Shown: positions 38,152-45,937 of the stretch, one piece after another | Layout: the number at the start of each line of letters is the position of its first letter | How positions within the stretch are numbered: the first letter of the stretch is position 1 | Assembly (NCBI GenBank): GCA_002898275.1 | Contig: BEIQ01000002.1 | Coordinates: 62,001-126,000 of the forward strand | DNA length: 64,000 bases | Origin: a bacterium HR40 | Lineage (GTDB): Bacteria > Pseudomonadota > Alphaproteobacteria > Geminicoccales > Geminicoccaceae | Direction of reading: 5' to 3' | Notes under the pieces: model-generated | Seen by the model: only the letters and a program-made list of their open reading frames with translations | What the model was told of the DNA's origin: nothing | Databases searched by the model: none | Translations under genes and position numbers: made by a program

Positions 38152-38549
38152 GAGCCGTGCCGCGACGCCGCCGGCGAGCGCGGCAGGCGGCGGTGCAGCC
38201 GATCGAGGGCACTGACGAGGTCCGCTTCCATCTGCCGCCAAGGCCATGTGGTCACCGCTTCCCGTGCGATCAGCACATAGTTGGTTCCCGCCTCGCCGAA
38301 CTCCGGCAGGATCCGGCGGGCGAGCTCGCGGAGCCTGCGTTTCGCCCGGTTGCGCACGACGGCTTTACCGAGCCGACGGGTGGCCGTGAAGCCCACACCG
38401 ATGGTCGGCTGCGCGTCCGGCCCGGTCCGTCGCTGCGCCTGGAGGACGAAAGCCGGGGTCACCACCTTGCGTCCCCGTGCCACCTCGAGGAATTCGGACC
38501 GGCGTTTCAGGCGGCAGAGACGGACCGGGCCCGCACCCGTCGACGTCAC
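38148..38549 (-). CDS. rnpA: Ribonuclease P protein component
   Basis: Protein subunit of RNase P, 133 residues, which assists the catalytic RNA in maturing tRNA 5' ends. The hallmark basic helix is visible as [23 protein letters not shown], with the RNR core. GTG at 38547-38549 overlaps the rpmH stop (GTGA) and gives the classic start [16 protein letters not shown] after a short leader. Confidence 0.94.
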   Translation of the reverse strand: MTSTGAGPVRLCRLKRRSEFLEVARGRKVVTPAFVLQAQRRTGPDAQPTIGVGFTATRRLGKAVVRNRAKRRLRELARRILPEFGEAGTNYVLIAREAVTTWPWRQMEADLVSALDRLHRRLPRSPAASRHGS

Positions 38550-38680
38550 GCGGTGAGACGCTTGCGTCCTCTGGCCCGGCGGGCTTTGATCACCCGACGG
38601 CCGCCGGCGGTCGACATGCGGGCACGAAAGCCGTGACGACGCTTGCGCACGAGGCGGCTCGGTTGGTAGGTACGCTTCAC
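38546..38680 (-). CDS. rpmH: 50S ribosomal protein L34
   Basis: A 44-residue ribosomal protein beginning with GTG at 38680. The translation starts [18 protein letters not shown] and ends [11 protein letters not shown], an exact family match in length and pattern. It is the first gene of the operon, 47 bases downstream of a strong sigma-70-type promoter. The version resembles alphaproteobacterial L34. Confidence 0.97.
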   Translation of the reverse strand: MKRTYQPSRLVRKRRHGFRARMSTAGGRRVIKARRARGRKRLTA

Positions 38681-38726
38681 GGGAGTGCCATCCTTCGGAT
38701 GTACGGCAGAGGCGAAAGCGCGCGGT

Positions 38727-38755
38727 CATATAGGCGCCGCGCTCCGCCCTGTCAA
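38727..38755 (-). promoter_or_regulatory. Sigma-70-type promoter of rpmH operon
   Basis: On the minus strand TTGACA (38755-38750), 17 bases, then TATATG (38732-38727). The -35 is a perfect consensus and the spacing is optimal. Transcription should start near 38720, about 40 bases before rpmH. Confidence 0.8.
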
Positions 38756-38821
38756 ACCGCGCCGACCACGGGGATCGTAGCGCGGCCCCCCGGTGGCCGG
38801 TCGCCTGCGGGAGACGGTGAC

Positions 38822-39208
38822 ATGCAGCCTGCGCACCGCTCGCTGATCCTCGCCCTGAGCTCGGCCGTCGTCGCCTGCACCGCCGGGTCGGGTCCCATCG
38901 CCGAAAACCGCCGGCTCGAGCAGGCGATCGTCAGCTATTATCGCACCCATGCCGCCGAAAAGGGCTTCACCTGCCTCGCCCCCGAGATCCGCGCCATCAC
39001 CCGAACGGAGGTGGTGGAGGACAGGCCGGAGCGGCTCGTGCTCCGGGTCCGCTACCATTGGGTGGACGAGCTCTACGGCGAGGAGAACGGCGGCGATTTC
39101 GGCGTCGCCCTCAACCGTTGCAGCGGCTTCGCGGAGCGCAACTTCACCTTCGATCGCACCCAGGGGATGCGGGTCGTCGACATGAGCGGGCCGAAGCGGG
39201 CGCCATGA
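38822..39208 (+). CDS. Small lipoprotein-like exported protein
   Basis: A 128-residue protein with a leader ending in a possible lipobox VVAC (Cys19). The mature part has two Cys (FTCLAPE and NRCSGFAERNF) and a TRTEVVEDRPERLVLRVRYHWVDE stretch suggesting a small alpha+beta fold. I do not recognise a named family. It is divergent from rpmH and convergent with thiY. ATG 38822 lies close to a GGAGAC site. Confidence 0.65.
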   Translation: MQPAHRSLILALSSAVVACTAGSGPIAENRRLEQAIVSYYRTHAAEKGFTCLAPEIRAITRTEVVEDRPERLVLRVRYHWVDELYGEENGGDFGVALNRCSGFAERNFTFDRTQGMRVVDMSGPKRAP

Positions 39209-39232
39209 TCCCGCCGCGGCCCAGCCAGCGGT

Positions 39233-40168
39233 CTAGCGACGGAAGAGATCGACGGCATAGGTGACCACCGGGGGCGGGGAGGCGATCAGCCCTTGCGTGG
39301 CGAGGAACGCGGCGAACCGCGCGTAGCGGCCGTCGTCCAGTGCCGCGGGACGGAGCGCGAAGCGCGGCAAGGTATCGCGCCAGGCGCGGGCGTTGAGCTC
39401 GTCGTCCAGTTCGGGGCTCGTGCGGCGAAAGAGATCCCAGGCCTCCTGCGGATGATTGACGAGCCAGTGGGTAGCTTTCTCCACCGCCAGCAAGAAGCGT
39501 GGCAGGCGCGGGTCGCCGAGGCGGTCGCGGTGGGCGACATAGATGAGCTCGTCATAGGCCGGGACGCCCTCCTCCTCGGGATAGAAGGCGCGGCCGGGAT
39601 GGCCCGCCAGGGCGAGTTGGTTGAGTTCGAAGTTGCGGAAGGCACCGATCACCGCGTCGACTTGGCCGCTCACGAGGGCCGGGGAGAGGGAAAAATTCAC
39701 GTTCACCAGCTCCACCTCCGAAAGCCGGAGGCCGTAGCGCGCGAGGATGGCGGCAAGCAGCGCATCTTCGAAGCCCCCCACGGAGAAGCCGATCCGCTTT
39801 CCGCGCAGCTCGGCTGGGCTTTCGATGCCGCTCGCCTCGAGCACCACGAGGCAGTTCAAGGGCGTCGCGACAAGCGTGCCGACCCGCACGAGCGGTAGCC
39901 CCTCCTGCACCTGGAGGTGCAACTGCGGCTGGTAGGAGACAGCGAGATCGGCCTTGCCAGCCGCCACGAGCTTCGGGGGATCGTTGGGATCGGCCGGGGC
40001 GACGAGCTCGACCGCCAGATCCTGTTCGGCGAAGAACCCCTTCTCCCGAGCGATCACGAGCGGTCCATGGTCCGGGTTCACGAACCAGTCGAGGACGAGA
40101 GTGAGGCGTTCGGCCGCCGACGCCGGAACGGACGCCAGCACCAAGAGAAAGGACACCAGTCGCAGCAC
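39233..40168 (-). CDS. thiY: Thiamine-precursor ABC transporter substrate-binding protein ThiY
   Basis: Periplasmic NMT1/THI5-type binding protein of 311 residues for formyl-aminopyrimidine or HMP precursors. Family blocks are LDWFVNPDHGPLVIAREKGFF, APADPNDPPKLVAAGKADLAVSYQPQLHL and NFSLSPALVSGQVDAVIGAFRNFELNQL. The signal peptide ends near SASA/ASAAE. GTG 40168 is chosen for its AAAGGAGG site 7 bases upstream. An ATG at 40192 overlapping the thiX stop (ATGA) would add eight residues and is nearly as plausible. Last gene of the thi operon. Confidence 0.9.
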   Translation of the reverse strand: MLRLVSFLLVLASVPASAAERLTLVLDWFVNPDHGPLVIAREKGFFAEQDLAVELVAPADPNDPPKLVAAGKADLAVSYQPQLHLQVQEGLPLVRVGTLVATPLNCLVVLEASGIESPAELRGKRIGFSVGGFEDALLAAILARYGLRLSEVELVNVNFSLSPALVSGQVDAVIGAFRNFELNQLALAGHPGRAFYPEEEGVPAYDELIYVAHRDRLGDPRLPRFLLAVEKATHWLVNHPQEAWDLFRRTSPELDDELNARAWRDTLPRFALRPAALDDGRYARFAAFLATQGLIASPPPVVTYAVDLFRR

Positions 40169-40188
40169 CACGAATCCTCCTTTCGGGT

Positions 40189-40941
40189 TCATCCAGCGGA
40201 GAGGGTTTCTTTCTGCCAGAAGACGAGTCGGCGGAGCGCTCGGTCGACTGCGTACCAGAGCGCAAGGCCGGTCAGCGCGAGCAGGAAGAGCGCGGCGAAC
40301 ATCAGATCGATCTGCATGCGGGCGTTGGCGTGAAGCATCAGATAGCCGAGGCCGGCGCTCGAGCCGACCCATTCCCCCACGACTGCCCCGATGGGGGCAA
40401 CCGAGGCCGCGACCCTCAGGCCTGAGGCGAGCGCCGGGAGCGCTGCCGGAATGCGGATCAGCCACAGCACCCGGTGCGGGCGGGCGTTCATCACTCGCGC
40501 GAGCTCGAGCCAGGCCGGCTCGGTACGCCGCAGGCCATCGAAAAAGGCCGCGGTCACGGGGAAGTAGATGATGAGGACGGCCATCGCCACCTTGGAGGCC
40601 ATGCCGTAGCCGAACCAAAGCACCAACAGCGGAGCCAGAGCGAAGACGGGTAGCGCCTGGCTGACCACGAGAACCGGCAACAGCCAGCGGCGCAGCGGGG
40701 CGAACGCCGCGAGCAGCACGGCGCTCGCCGTGCCAACGAGACTGCCGAGCAGCATGCCGAGCAGGATCTCGGCGAGGGTGATGCCGGCGTGACGGGCGAG
40801 CAGGTCGGCGCGGGCCAGGAGCGCCCCGGCCACCGCGACGGGTCCCGGCAGGATGTAGGGTGGCAGCTCGGCCAGGCGAACCCCCGCCTCCCACACCGCC
40901 AGGAGACCGGCTGCCGTGGTCAGCGGCCTGAGGACGCGCAC
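40189..40941 (-). CDS. thiX: Thiamine-precursor ABC transporter permease ThiX
   Basis: Inner-membrane permease of 250 residues (BPD_transp_1, SsuC/TauC-like). The EAA loop is visible as ELARVMNARPHRVLWLIRIPAALPALASGLRVAASVAPIGAVVGEW, which is the typical C-terminal ATPase contact. GTG at 40939-40941 gives a normal N-terminus (RVLRPLTTAAGLLAVWE) and overlaps the end of the ATPase gene by 22 bases. It lies between thiZ and thiY on one transcript. Confidence 0.89.
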   Translation of the reverse strand: MRVLRPLTTAAGLLAVWEAGVRLAELPPYILPGPVAVAGALLARADLLARHAGITLAEILLGMLLGSLVGTASAVLLAAFAPLRRWLLPVLVVSQALPVFALAPLLVLWFGYGMASKVAMAVLIIYFPVTAAFFDGLRRTEPAWLELARVMNARPHRVLWLIRIPAALPALASGLRVAASVAPIGAVVGEWVGSSAGLGYLMLHANARMQIDLMFAALFLLALTGLALWYAVDRALRRLVFWQKETLSAG

Positions 40942-41684
40942 GACCGCCGCTCCATTTCCGCGTCCGAGCGGGCGAGCTCGCGCAGGAGCTCCGCCTCCAG
41001 CCGCAACAGCAGCGGGTCGGCCGGATCCCGCGGGATGGGTGAAATCGGGACCTCGATCTCGCGCAGCTGCACCGGCCTTCCCGCCATGACACAGACCCGG
41101 TGGCCGAGGCGGAGGGCCTCGAGGGGACTGTGGGTCACGAGCAGCACCGTGTGGTGGTCGAGATACCGTGCCGCCAAGTCCTGGAGACGGTGGCGGGTGA
41201 TGGCATCGAGGGCCGAGAACGGCTCGTCCATGAGCACCACCGGCCGCCCTTCGAGGAGGGTCCGCGCCAGCGCCACGCGTTGCCGCATGCCACCCGACAG
41301 GGTCGCCGGCAGGGCATGGAGCTGCCCTTCGAGGCCGAGTTCCGCGAGCAGCCGGCACGCCTCCTCGACGAGCCTCCGCTCCCGGCGTTCGCCGCGCAGG
41401 CGATGGCCGAGGAGCACGTTGTCGAGCACCGTGAGCCAGGGCAGCAGCAGGTCCTGCTGGGCCATCAGCGCAAGCCGACCCTCGAGACCGCGGCCATCCT
41501 CCGTCGCCACGAGCGCTCCCGGCTGCAAGCCGGCGATGAGGCGCAAAAGCGTGGTCTTGCCGACGCCGGAAGGGCCGAGCAGACAGGTCCAGCGGCCACC
41601 TTCCAGGCGAAAGCGGAAGGATTCGAACAGGACCTCGCCGGCAAAGGCGAGCCGCGGAACGCCTACCGTGAGCGAAGGTGCCAT
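40920..41684 (-). CDS. thiZ: Thiamine-precursor ABC transporter ATP-binding protein ThiZ
   Basis: Cytoplasmic ATPase of 254 residues. Walker A is LLGPSGVGKTTLLRL, the signature LSGGMRQRVALART, and Walker B VVLMDEPFSALD, with the switch His in LLVTHSPLEA. The Q-loop reads MAQQDLLLPWLTV, typical of nitrate/taurine/thiamine-precursor importers. The start at 41684 lies one base after the stop of the TRAP-type gene. Partner of thiX and thiY. Confidence 0.9.
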   Translation of the reverse strand: MAPSLTVGVPRLAFAGEVLFESFRFRLEGGRWTCLLGPSGVGKTTLLRLIAGLQPGALVATEDGRGLEGRLALMAQQDLLLPWLTVLDNVLLGHRLRGERRERRLVEEACRLLAELGLEGQLHALPATLSGGMRQRVALARTLLEGRPVVLMDEPFSALDAITRHRLQDLAARYLDHHTVLLVTHSPLEALRLGHRVCVMAGRPVQLREIEVPISPIPRDPADPLLLRLEAELLRELARSDAEMERRSCASSGR

Positions 41685-41685
41685 C

Positions 41686-42762
41686 TCAGGCAGCGTGACG
41701 CGCTTCGAGGAAGCCTTGCACCGAAACCCGCGGCCAATCGCCGAGCCGCTCGAGCATGGCCACATAGGACCGATAGATGCGGGCCTCGATACCGCCCGCA
41801 GCGTCGAATCTGGCGATCACCTCGCGGGCGCTGTGGCGCGCGGCGGCGATCACCTCGTCGGGGAATCGCCTGAGCTGCACGCCATGCTCATGCACCAGCA
41901 CCTTGAGGGCTTCGGCATTGGCGCGCTCGCTTTCGGCGAGGGCATAGGCGTTTTCGGCGGCACAGGCGTGGGCGACGACGGCCTTGAGCTCGTCATCGAG
42001 GCCCTCCCAGACGGCGCGGTTCACGATGCACTCGCCGGTTCCGTTCGGCTCGTGGAGCCCAGGCCAATAGTAATAGGGGGCGACCTTGTAGAAGCCGAGG
42101 GCGAGATCGCTGGCGGGACCGGCGAATTCGGCTGCATCGATGGCCCCGGTCTGCAGCGCCGGCAGGGTCTCGCCGGGCGGCAGGGACACCTGAACGATGC
42201 CGAACGGCCGGTACATCTCGCCACCCAAACCGGGCATGCGGAAACGCAGCCCTCGCAGATCGGAAAGGCTGTGAATTTCCTTGCGGAACCAGCCGCCCAT
42301 CGACATGCCGGTATTGCCCGCCATGAATGGCTTCACGCCGAGGTCGGCATAGAGCTCGTCCCATAGCTGTTGACCGCCACCGTGGTCGATCCAGGCCATG
42401 TGCTCGAGCGGTGTCAGGCCGAAAGGAATGGCCAAGAAAAAGGCAGCGGCCGGAATCTTGCCCATCCAGAAGACGGCAGCGGTGTGGGCGAGTTCGGCCA
42501 CGCCTCCCGCCACCGCGTCCAGCACCTCGAAGGCCGGGACCAGCTCGCCGGCGGCGAACAGCTCGACCCGGATGCGGCCTCCGCTCGCTCGCGCGATGCG
42601 GTCGGCAAGGCGCTGTGCGGTCACCCCTGGTCCCGGCAGATTGCGCGGCCAGGAGGTGACCATGCGCCAGCGCGCCGGGGTCGCGCCGCGCACCACCGCG
42701 GGAGCCGCGACGCCGCTGGCCGCGAGCGCCGTGAGGGCGCGACGGCGTGAGAGGGTCGTCAT
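41686..42762 (-). CDS. TRAP-type solute-binding protein (DctP family), orphan
   Basis: Exported binding protein of 358 residues with an Arg-rich leader (SRRRALTALAASGVA). It fits the DctP/TRAP family: WRMVTSWPRNLPGPGV at the mature N-terminus, the RFRMPGLGGEMYRPFG block with the substrate-contacting Arg, and the NRAVWEGL motif. No TRAP membrane genes (dctQ/dctM) are in the window. It is placed inside the thiamine operon between thiD and thiZ, with thiD overlapping by 4 bases. Its ligand may therefore be a thiamine-related or alpha-keto acid compound, but this is inference from position only. Confidence 0.85.
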   Translation of the reverse strand: MTTLSRRRALTALAASGVAAPAVVRGATPARWRMVTSWPRNLPGPGVTAQRLADRIARASGGRIRVELFAAGELVPAFEVLDAVAGGVAELAHTAAVFWMGKIPAAAFFLAIPFGLTPLEHMAWIDHGGGQQLWDELYADLGVKPFMAGNTGMSMGGWFRKEIHSLSDLRGLRFRMPGLGGEMYRPFGIVQVSLPPGETLPALQTGAIDAAEFAGPASDLALGFYKVAPYYYWPGLHEPNGTGECIVNRAVWEGLDDELKAVVAHACAAENAYALAESERANAEALKVLVHEHGVQLRRFPDEVIAAARHSAREVIARFDAAGGIEARIYRSYVAMLERLGDWPRVSVQGFLEARHAA

Positions 42763-43592
42763 CCCCATTCCTCCGTTTCGAGGCGTTCGAGGCAGGGCCA
42801 AAGGGCATGGAAGTGGTGGACCGGCCCGTGGCCGTGGCCGACAGCGAGACGGTCGGCAGCGCGCAGTGCCTCGGTGAGCCAGGCCTTGGCCCGCGCTACC
42901 GCCTCCGGTAGCGGCTGGCCGCGGGCGAGCCAGGCGGCGATCGCCGAACTCAGGCTACAGCCGGTGCCGTGCGTGTGGCGGGTTTCCACCCGCTCGGCTT
43001 CGAACCACTGCAGTTCGCCGCCGTAGAGCAAGAGATCCGGACTCCGCGGGCCCCCGAGATGGCCGCCCTTGAGCAGCACATTGCGCGCTCCCAGTCCTTG
43101 TAGCCTCGCCGCGACACGGCCCATCTCGCGGCGCTCCCGCACCGGCTCGTCGCCGAGCAGCACCGCCGCCTCGCCAAGGTTGGGGGTCACGAGGTCGGCA
43201 AGGGGCAAGAGCTCCTCGCGCAGGCTCGCGACGGCCTCGGGAGCGAGCAGGCGGTCGCCGCTCTTCGCCACCATCACCGGATCGAGAACCACCCAACGCG
43301 GCCGCCAGTGGCGGAGCGCTGCCGCGACCGCGCGAATGACCTCGGATCGGCCCAGCATGCCGATCTTCACCGCATCCACGGGAAGATCCTCGAAGACAGC
43401 GTCGATCTGGGCCCGCACGAAACCGGGATCGACATCGAAGATCGCCGTGACACCCCGGGTGTTCTGGGCGGTGAGGGCGGTGATCGCCGAACAGCCATAG
43501 ACACCGAGCGCCGAGAAGGTCTTGAGGTCGGCCTGGATCCCGGCACCGCCGCTCGAATCCGAGCCGGCGATGGTGAGCGCGATCGCGGTCAT
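42759..43592 (-). CDS. thiD: Hydroxymethylpyrimidine/phosphomethylpyrimidine kinase
   Basis: Ribokinase-fold kinase of 277 residues making HMP-PP for thiamine. The start [20 protein letters not shown] is diagnostic. KIGMLG and [12 protein letters not shown] follow, and the anion-hole DTxGxGD equivalent is [19 protein letters not shown]. Its start overlaps the thiE stop (ATGA) and its stop overlaps the next gene. The C-terminus is slightly extended (residues 255-277, [16 protein letters not shown]). Confidence 0.94.
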   Translation of the reverse strand: MTAIALTIAGSDSSGGAGIQADLKTFSALGVYGCSAITALTAQNTRGVTAIFDVDPGFVRAQIDAVFEDLPVDAVKIGMLGRSEVIRAVAAALRHWRPRWVVLDPVMVAKSGDRLLAPEAVASLREELLPLADLVTPNLGEAAVLLGDEPVRERREMGRVAARLQGLGARNVLLKGGHLGGPRSPDLLLYGGELQWFEAERVETRHTHGTGCSLSSAIAAWLARGQPLPEAVARAKAWLTEALRAADRLAVGHGHGPVHHFHALWPCLERLETEEWG

Positions 43593-44260
43593 GGCTGATC
43601 TCTCCGCAAGGCCAGCGCGGCGTCGACGATACGGCGCAGCCGCCCCGCCGCCGCTTCGATGTCCGGGGCGGAGAACAGAGCCGAGATCACGGCGATCCCC
43701 TGCGCCCCGGCGGCGATCACCGAAGACGCATTTTCCTCGTCGATCCCGGCGATCGCCACCACCGGAAAGCCCGGCAGGCGTCGGTGCAGCCGCGCGACGA
43801 GGCGGGAAAGACCCTCGGGGCCGATGGGCGGATCGCCCGGATCTTTGCTGCGGGTGGCGAAGACCGGGCCGATGCCGACATAGTCCGCGATCCCCGCCAC
43901 CACCCCATCGACCTCCTCGGGGCGATGAGCGGTGACGCCGACGATGGCTTGCGGGCCGAGAATCCTGCGCGCATCCTCGGGTGCCATATCCTCGCGGCCG
44001 AGATGCACGCCTGCCGCTCCTGCCGCGAGCGCCACATCGACCCGGTCGTCGACCACGAGCGGTACGCCTGCCGGACGGAGGACATCGTTCAGGCGGCGGG
44101 CGAGATCGATGACCGGCCGCGCGGCATACCGCTTGTCGCGCAGCTGCAAAAGGGTGCAACCGCCCGCGACCGCGGCACGCGCACAGGCGACCGGGTCGCG
44201 CCCGCCGAGCAGAGCGGGATCGAGGATGGCATAGAGGCGGAGATCGACGGTCGGTTTCAT
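43589..44260 (-). CDS. thiE: Thiamine-phosphate synthase
   Basis: TIM-barrel enzyme of 223 residues joining HMP-PP and thiazole phosphate. Visible active-site pieces are [40 protein letters not shown], and [20 protein letters not shown], with the phosphate loop [28 protein letters not shown]. It is coupled to thiM and thiD by ATGA overlaps. Confidence 0.95.
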   Translation of the reverse strand: MKPTVDLRLYAILDPALLGGRDPVACARAAVAGGCTLLQLRDKRYAARPVIDLARRLNDVLRPAGVPLVVDDRVDVALAAGAAGVHLGREDMAPEDARRILGPQAIVGVTAHRPEEVDGVVAGIADYVGIGPVFATRSKDPGDPPIGPEGLSRLVARLHRRLPGFPVVAIAGIDEENASSVIAAGAQGIAVISALFSAPDIEAAAGRLRRIVDAALALRRDQP

Positions 44261-45036
44261 GCGAGTGTCAGCCGTCCCTCGAGGTCGGAGTGATCGAGCA
44301 GGAACAGCCGGTCGAGGAGAGCCGGCACGAAGGAACCCGGGCCACGCGCCTCGCCGGCGGCGAGCTCGCCTGCGACATCGAACACGGCGACTCCGGCGAC
44401 GGCCGCCTCGAACGGGTCGTCGGCGACGGCGAGGAACGCCCCGAGCAGGGCCGACAGGGTGCAGCCCATGGCCGTCACCCGATCCATGAGCGGACTGCCG
44501 TTGAGGATCCGCAGCTGCCGGTTCGGGGCGGCGATGGTGTCGATCTCGCCGGTCGCCACCACCACCCCGCCGAAGCGCTCGGCGAGCGCCACTGCCGGCT
44601 CTTCCGCCCCGTCCGCGAGAACGTCGATTTCGCTGGCATTGGCGCGCAAGATCGCCGGCCCTCGCCCGAGCAGTTGGCGGGCGAAACGATGGCGCACCGG
44701 ACTGCGTTCGACCTTCACCGGATCGAGGAGCCACCGGATGCGTCGTTCAGCCGCCACCGCGACGGCGCGCGGGATCGCCGCTTCGCGTTCGCTATCGAGC
44801 ATACCGAGGTTGACCACGAGAGCCCGAGCACCGGCGACGAAATCGGCGACCACATCGGGTCGGCTGGTCATGCTCGGCACGGCACCGATGGCGAGGAGCG
44901 CGTTGGCCGAGATATTGGCGGCCACCGGGTTGGTCAGGACATGCACGCGCGGGCGCTCCCGGCGCACCCGAGCGAGCAGCGCGATGGCCAAGGAAGCGGC
45001 CTCGCGTTCGGCTTCCCGCTCACTCTCCGCGATCAT
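44257..45036 (-). CDS. thiM: Hydroxyethylthiazole kinase
   Basis: Salvage kinase of 259 residues phosphorylating the thiazole alcohol. Family blocks are RPRVHVLTNPVAANISANALLAIGAVPSM, LLDPVKVERSPVR, ILRANASEI, and the ATP-site MGCTLSALLGAFLAV. ATG at 45036 follows GGGGGAAAG. First gene of the operon behind the TPP riboswitch. Because ThiM/ThiD/ThiE and a precursor importer are present without thiC or thiG, this locus looks like salvage. Confidence 0.93.
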   Translation of the reverse strand: MIAESEREAEREAASLAIALLARVRRERPRVHVLTNPVAANISANALLAIGAVPSMTSRPDVVADFVAGARALVVNLGMLDSEREAAIPRAVAVAAERRIRWLLDPVKVERSPVRHRFARQLLGRGPAILRANASEIDVLADGAEEPAVALAERFGGVVVATGEIDTIAAPNRQLRILNGSPLMDRVTAMGCTLSALLGAFLAVADDPFEAAVAGVAVFDVAGELAAGEARGPGSFVPALLDRLFLLDHSDLEGRLTLA

Positions 45037-45092
45037 CTTTCCCCCGACATCCGCCGGCCGGGGGAAGCGGGACGCAAGGCTCGACCTCGGGC

Positions 45093-45184
45093 ATCTCAAA
45101 TCCCTCCGCCGGTACGACCCGGATCAGGTTCGACGGGTTGCCGCGCTTGCGGCTCTCAGCCCCGAACGGGGCACCCCGTTGAGA
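45093..45184 (-). promoter_or_regulatory. TPP riboswitch (THI element)
   Basis: On the minus strand the conserved order is visible: GGGGTGCCCCG, GGGCTGAGAGCCGCAAG, ACCCGTCGAACCTGAT, CCGGGTCGTACCGGCGG and AGGGA. CTGAGA and the ACCTGATC core bind thiamine pyrophosphate. It ends about 57 bases before thiM, so translational or transcriptional shut-off of the whole thi operon by TPP is expected. Confidence 0.95.
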
Positions 45185-45195
45185 TCCGCCTTTCA

Positions 45196-45222
45196 GTTAG
45201 AACGCCCCGCACCGCTGGGCAA
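45196..45222 (-). promoter_or_regulatory. Candidate promoter for the thi operon
   Basis: Minus strand TTGCCC (45222-45217) and TCTAAC (45201-45196), spaced by 15 bases. Both are partial matches. The implied start near 45189 would lie right at the 5' end of the riboswitch, which is the main support. Confidence 0.35.
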
Positions 45223-45319
45223 GCGGCCATCGCGGCCTCTGGCGTTCGTCGTGGCGGTGCGATTGCCTCGCGCACGATCCGAAGGCACAATGGCAAGGTT
45301 CGACGACGAGGAGGCTCGC

Positions 45320-45937
45320 ATGCCCTCTCGGGCCGGATCGGCATCCGCTTTGTCGCTGCTCTTGGTGCTCGCCACGGCATTCCCGGGCAGAGCCGAGCCC
45401 ATCGGACAGGTGGTGGCCCAAAGGGGGGCGGCCTCGGCGGTCCGCGACGGCGCGCCGCGAGCGCTCCACCTCGGCGCCCGAGTCGAGGCATCCGATCGCA
45501 TCCGCACGAGTGCCGAGGGGCGCGTCCAAATCGCCTTCGCCGATGGCTCCAGCCTCGTCCTCGGACCGGCGAGCGAGCTCGAACTCACACGTTTCGAGCT
45601 CCGCGACGGCAGGCTCTTCGCGGCTGTGGTCGAACTCTTGTCCGGCATCCTCCGCATGCAGGTGCCGACGGCACCGCTAGATGTGGTCGAGGCACGAGGA
45701 CGGACGGCCATCGCCACCGTGCGCGGCACCGAGTGGATCATCGAGACGGGAGCCGCCAAAACCGCCGTCTTCGTCCTGCGCGGCACGGTCGGCGTCCGGG
45801 GCACAGCCGCAGGATCGGCGGTGTCGCTGCATCCGGGCGAGGGCACCGACGTTCCGGCCGGCGCCCCCGCTCCGTCCCCCGTCCGCTGGGGCGAGGCCCG
45901 GGTGCGCGAGGTGCTCGCCCTCACTGCCGCACAGTGA
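45320..45937 (+). CDS. Exported FecR-domain protein
   Basis: A 205-residue periplasmic protein with a signal peptide (about residues 1-24, cut after GRA). The FecR-type beta-domain is visible as VEASDRIRTSAEGRVQIAFADGSSLVLGPASELEL and VEARGRTAIATVRGTEWII. Proteins of this kind are paired with CHASE2 cyclases, and the next gene is exactly that, overlapping by GTGA. ATG 45320 is chosen for its GAGGAGG site over ATG 45290. It probably provides a surface or periplasmic input to the cyclase. Confidence 0.87.
   Translation: MPSRAGSASALSLLLVLATAFPGRAEPIGQVVAQRGAASAVRDGAPRALHLGARVEASDRIRTSAEGRVQIAFADGSSLVLGPASELELTRFELRDGRLFAAVVELLSGILRMQVPTAPLDVVEARGRTAIATVRGTEWIIETGAAKTAVFVLRGTVGVRGTAAGSAVSLHPGEGTDVPAGAPAPSPVRWGEARVREVLALTAAQ

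Noticed and set aside
38152-38247. ATG start of yidD at 38247
   Set aside because: It would overlap rnpA by 100 bases and add residues not typical of YidD; TTG 38151 overlaps the rnpA stop by TTGA and gives the usual length.
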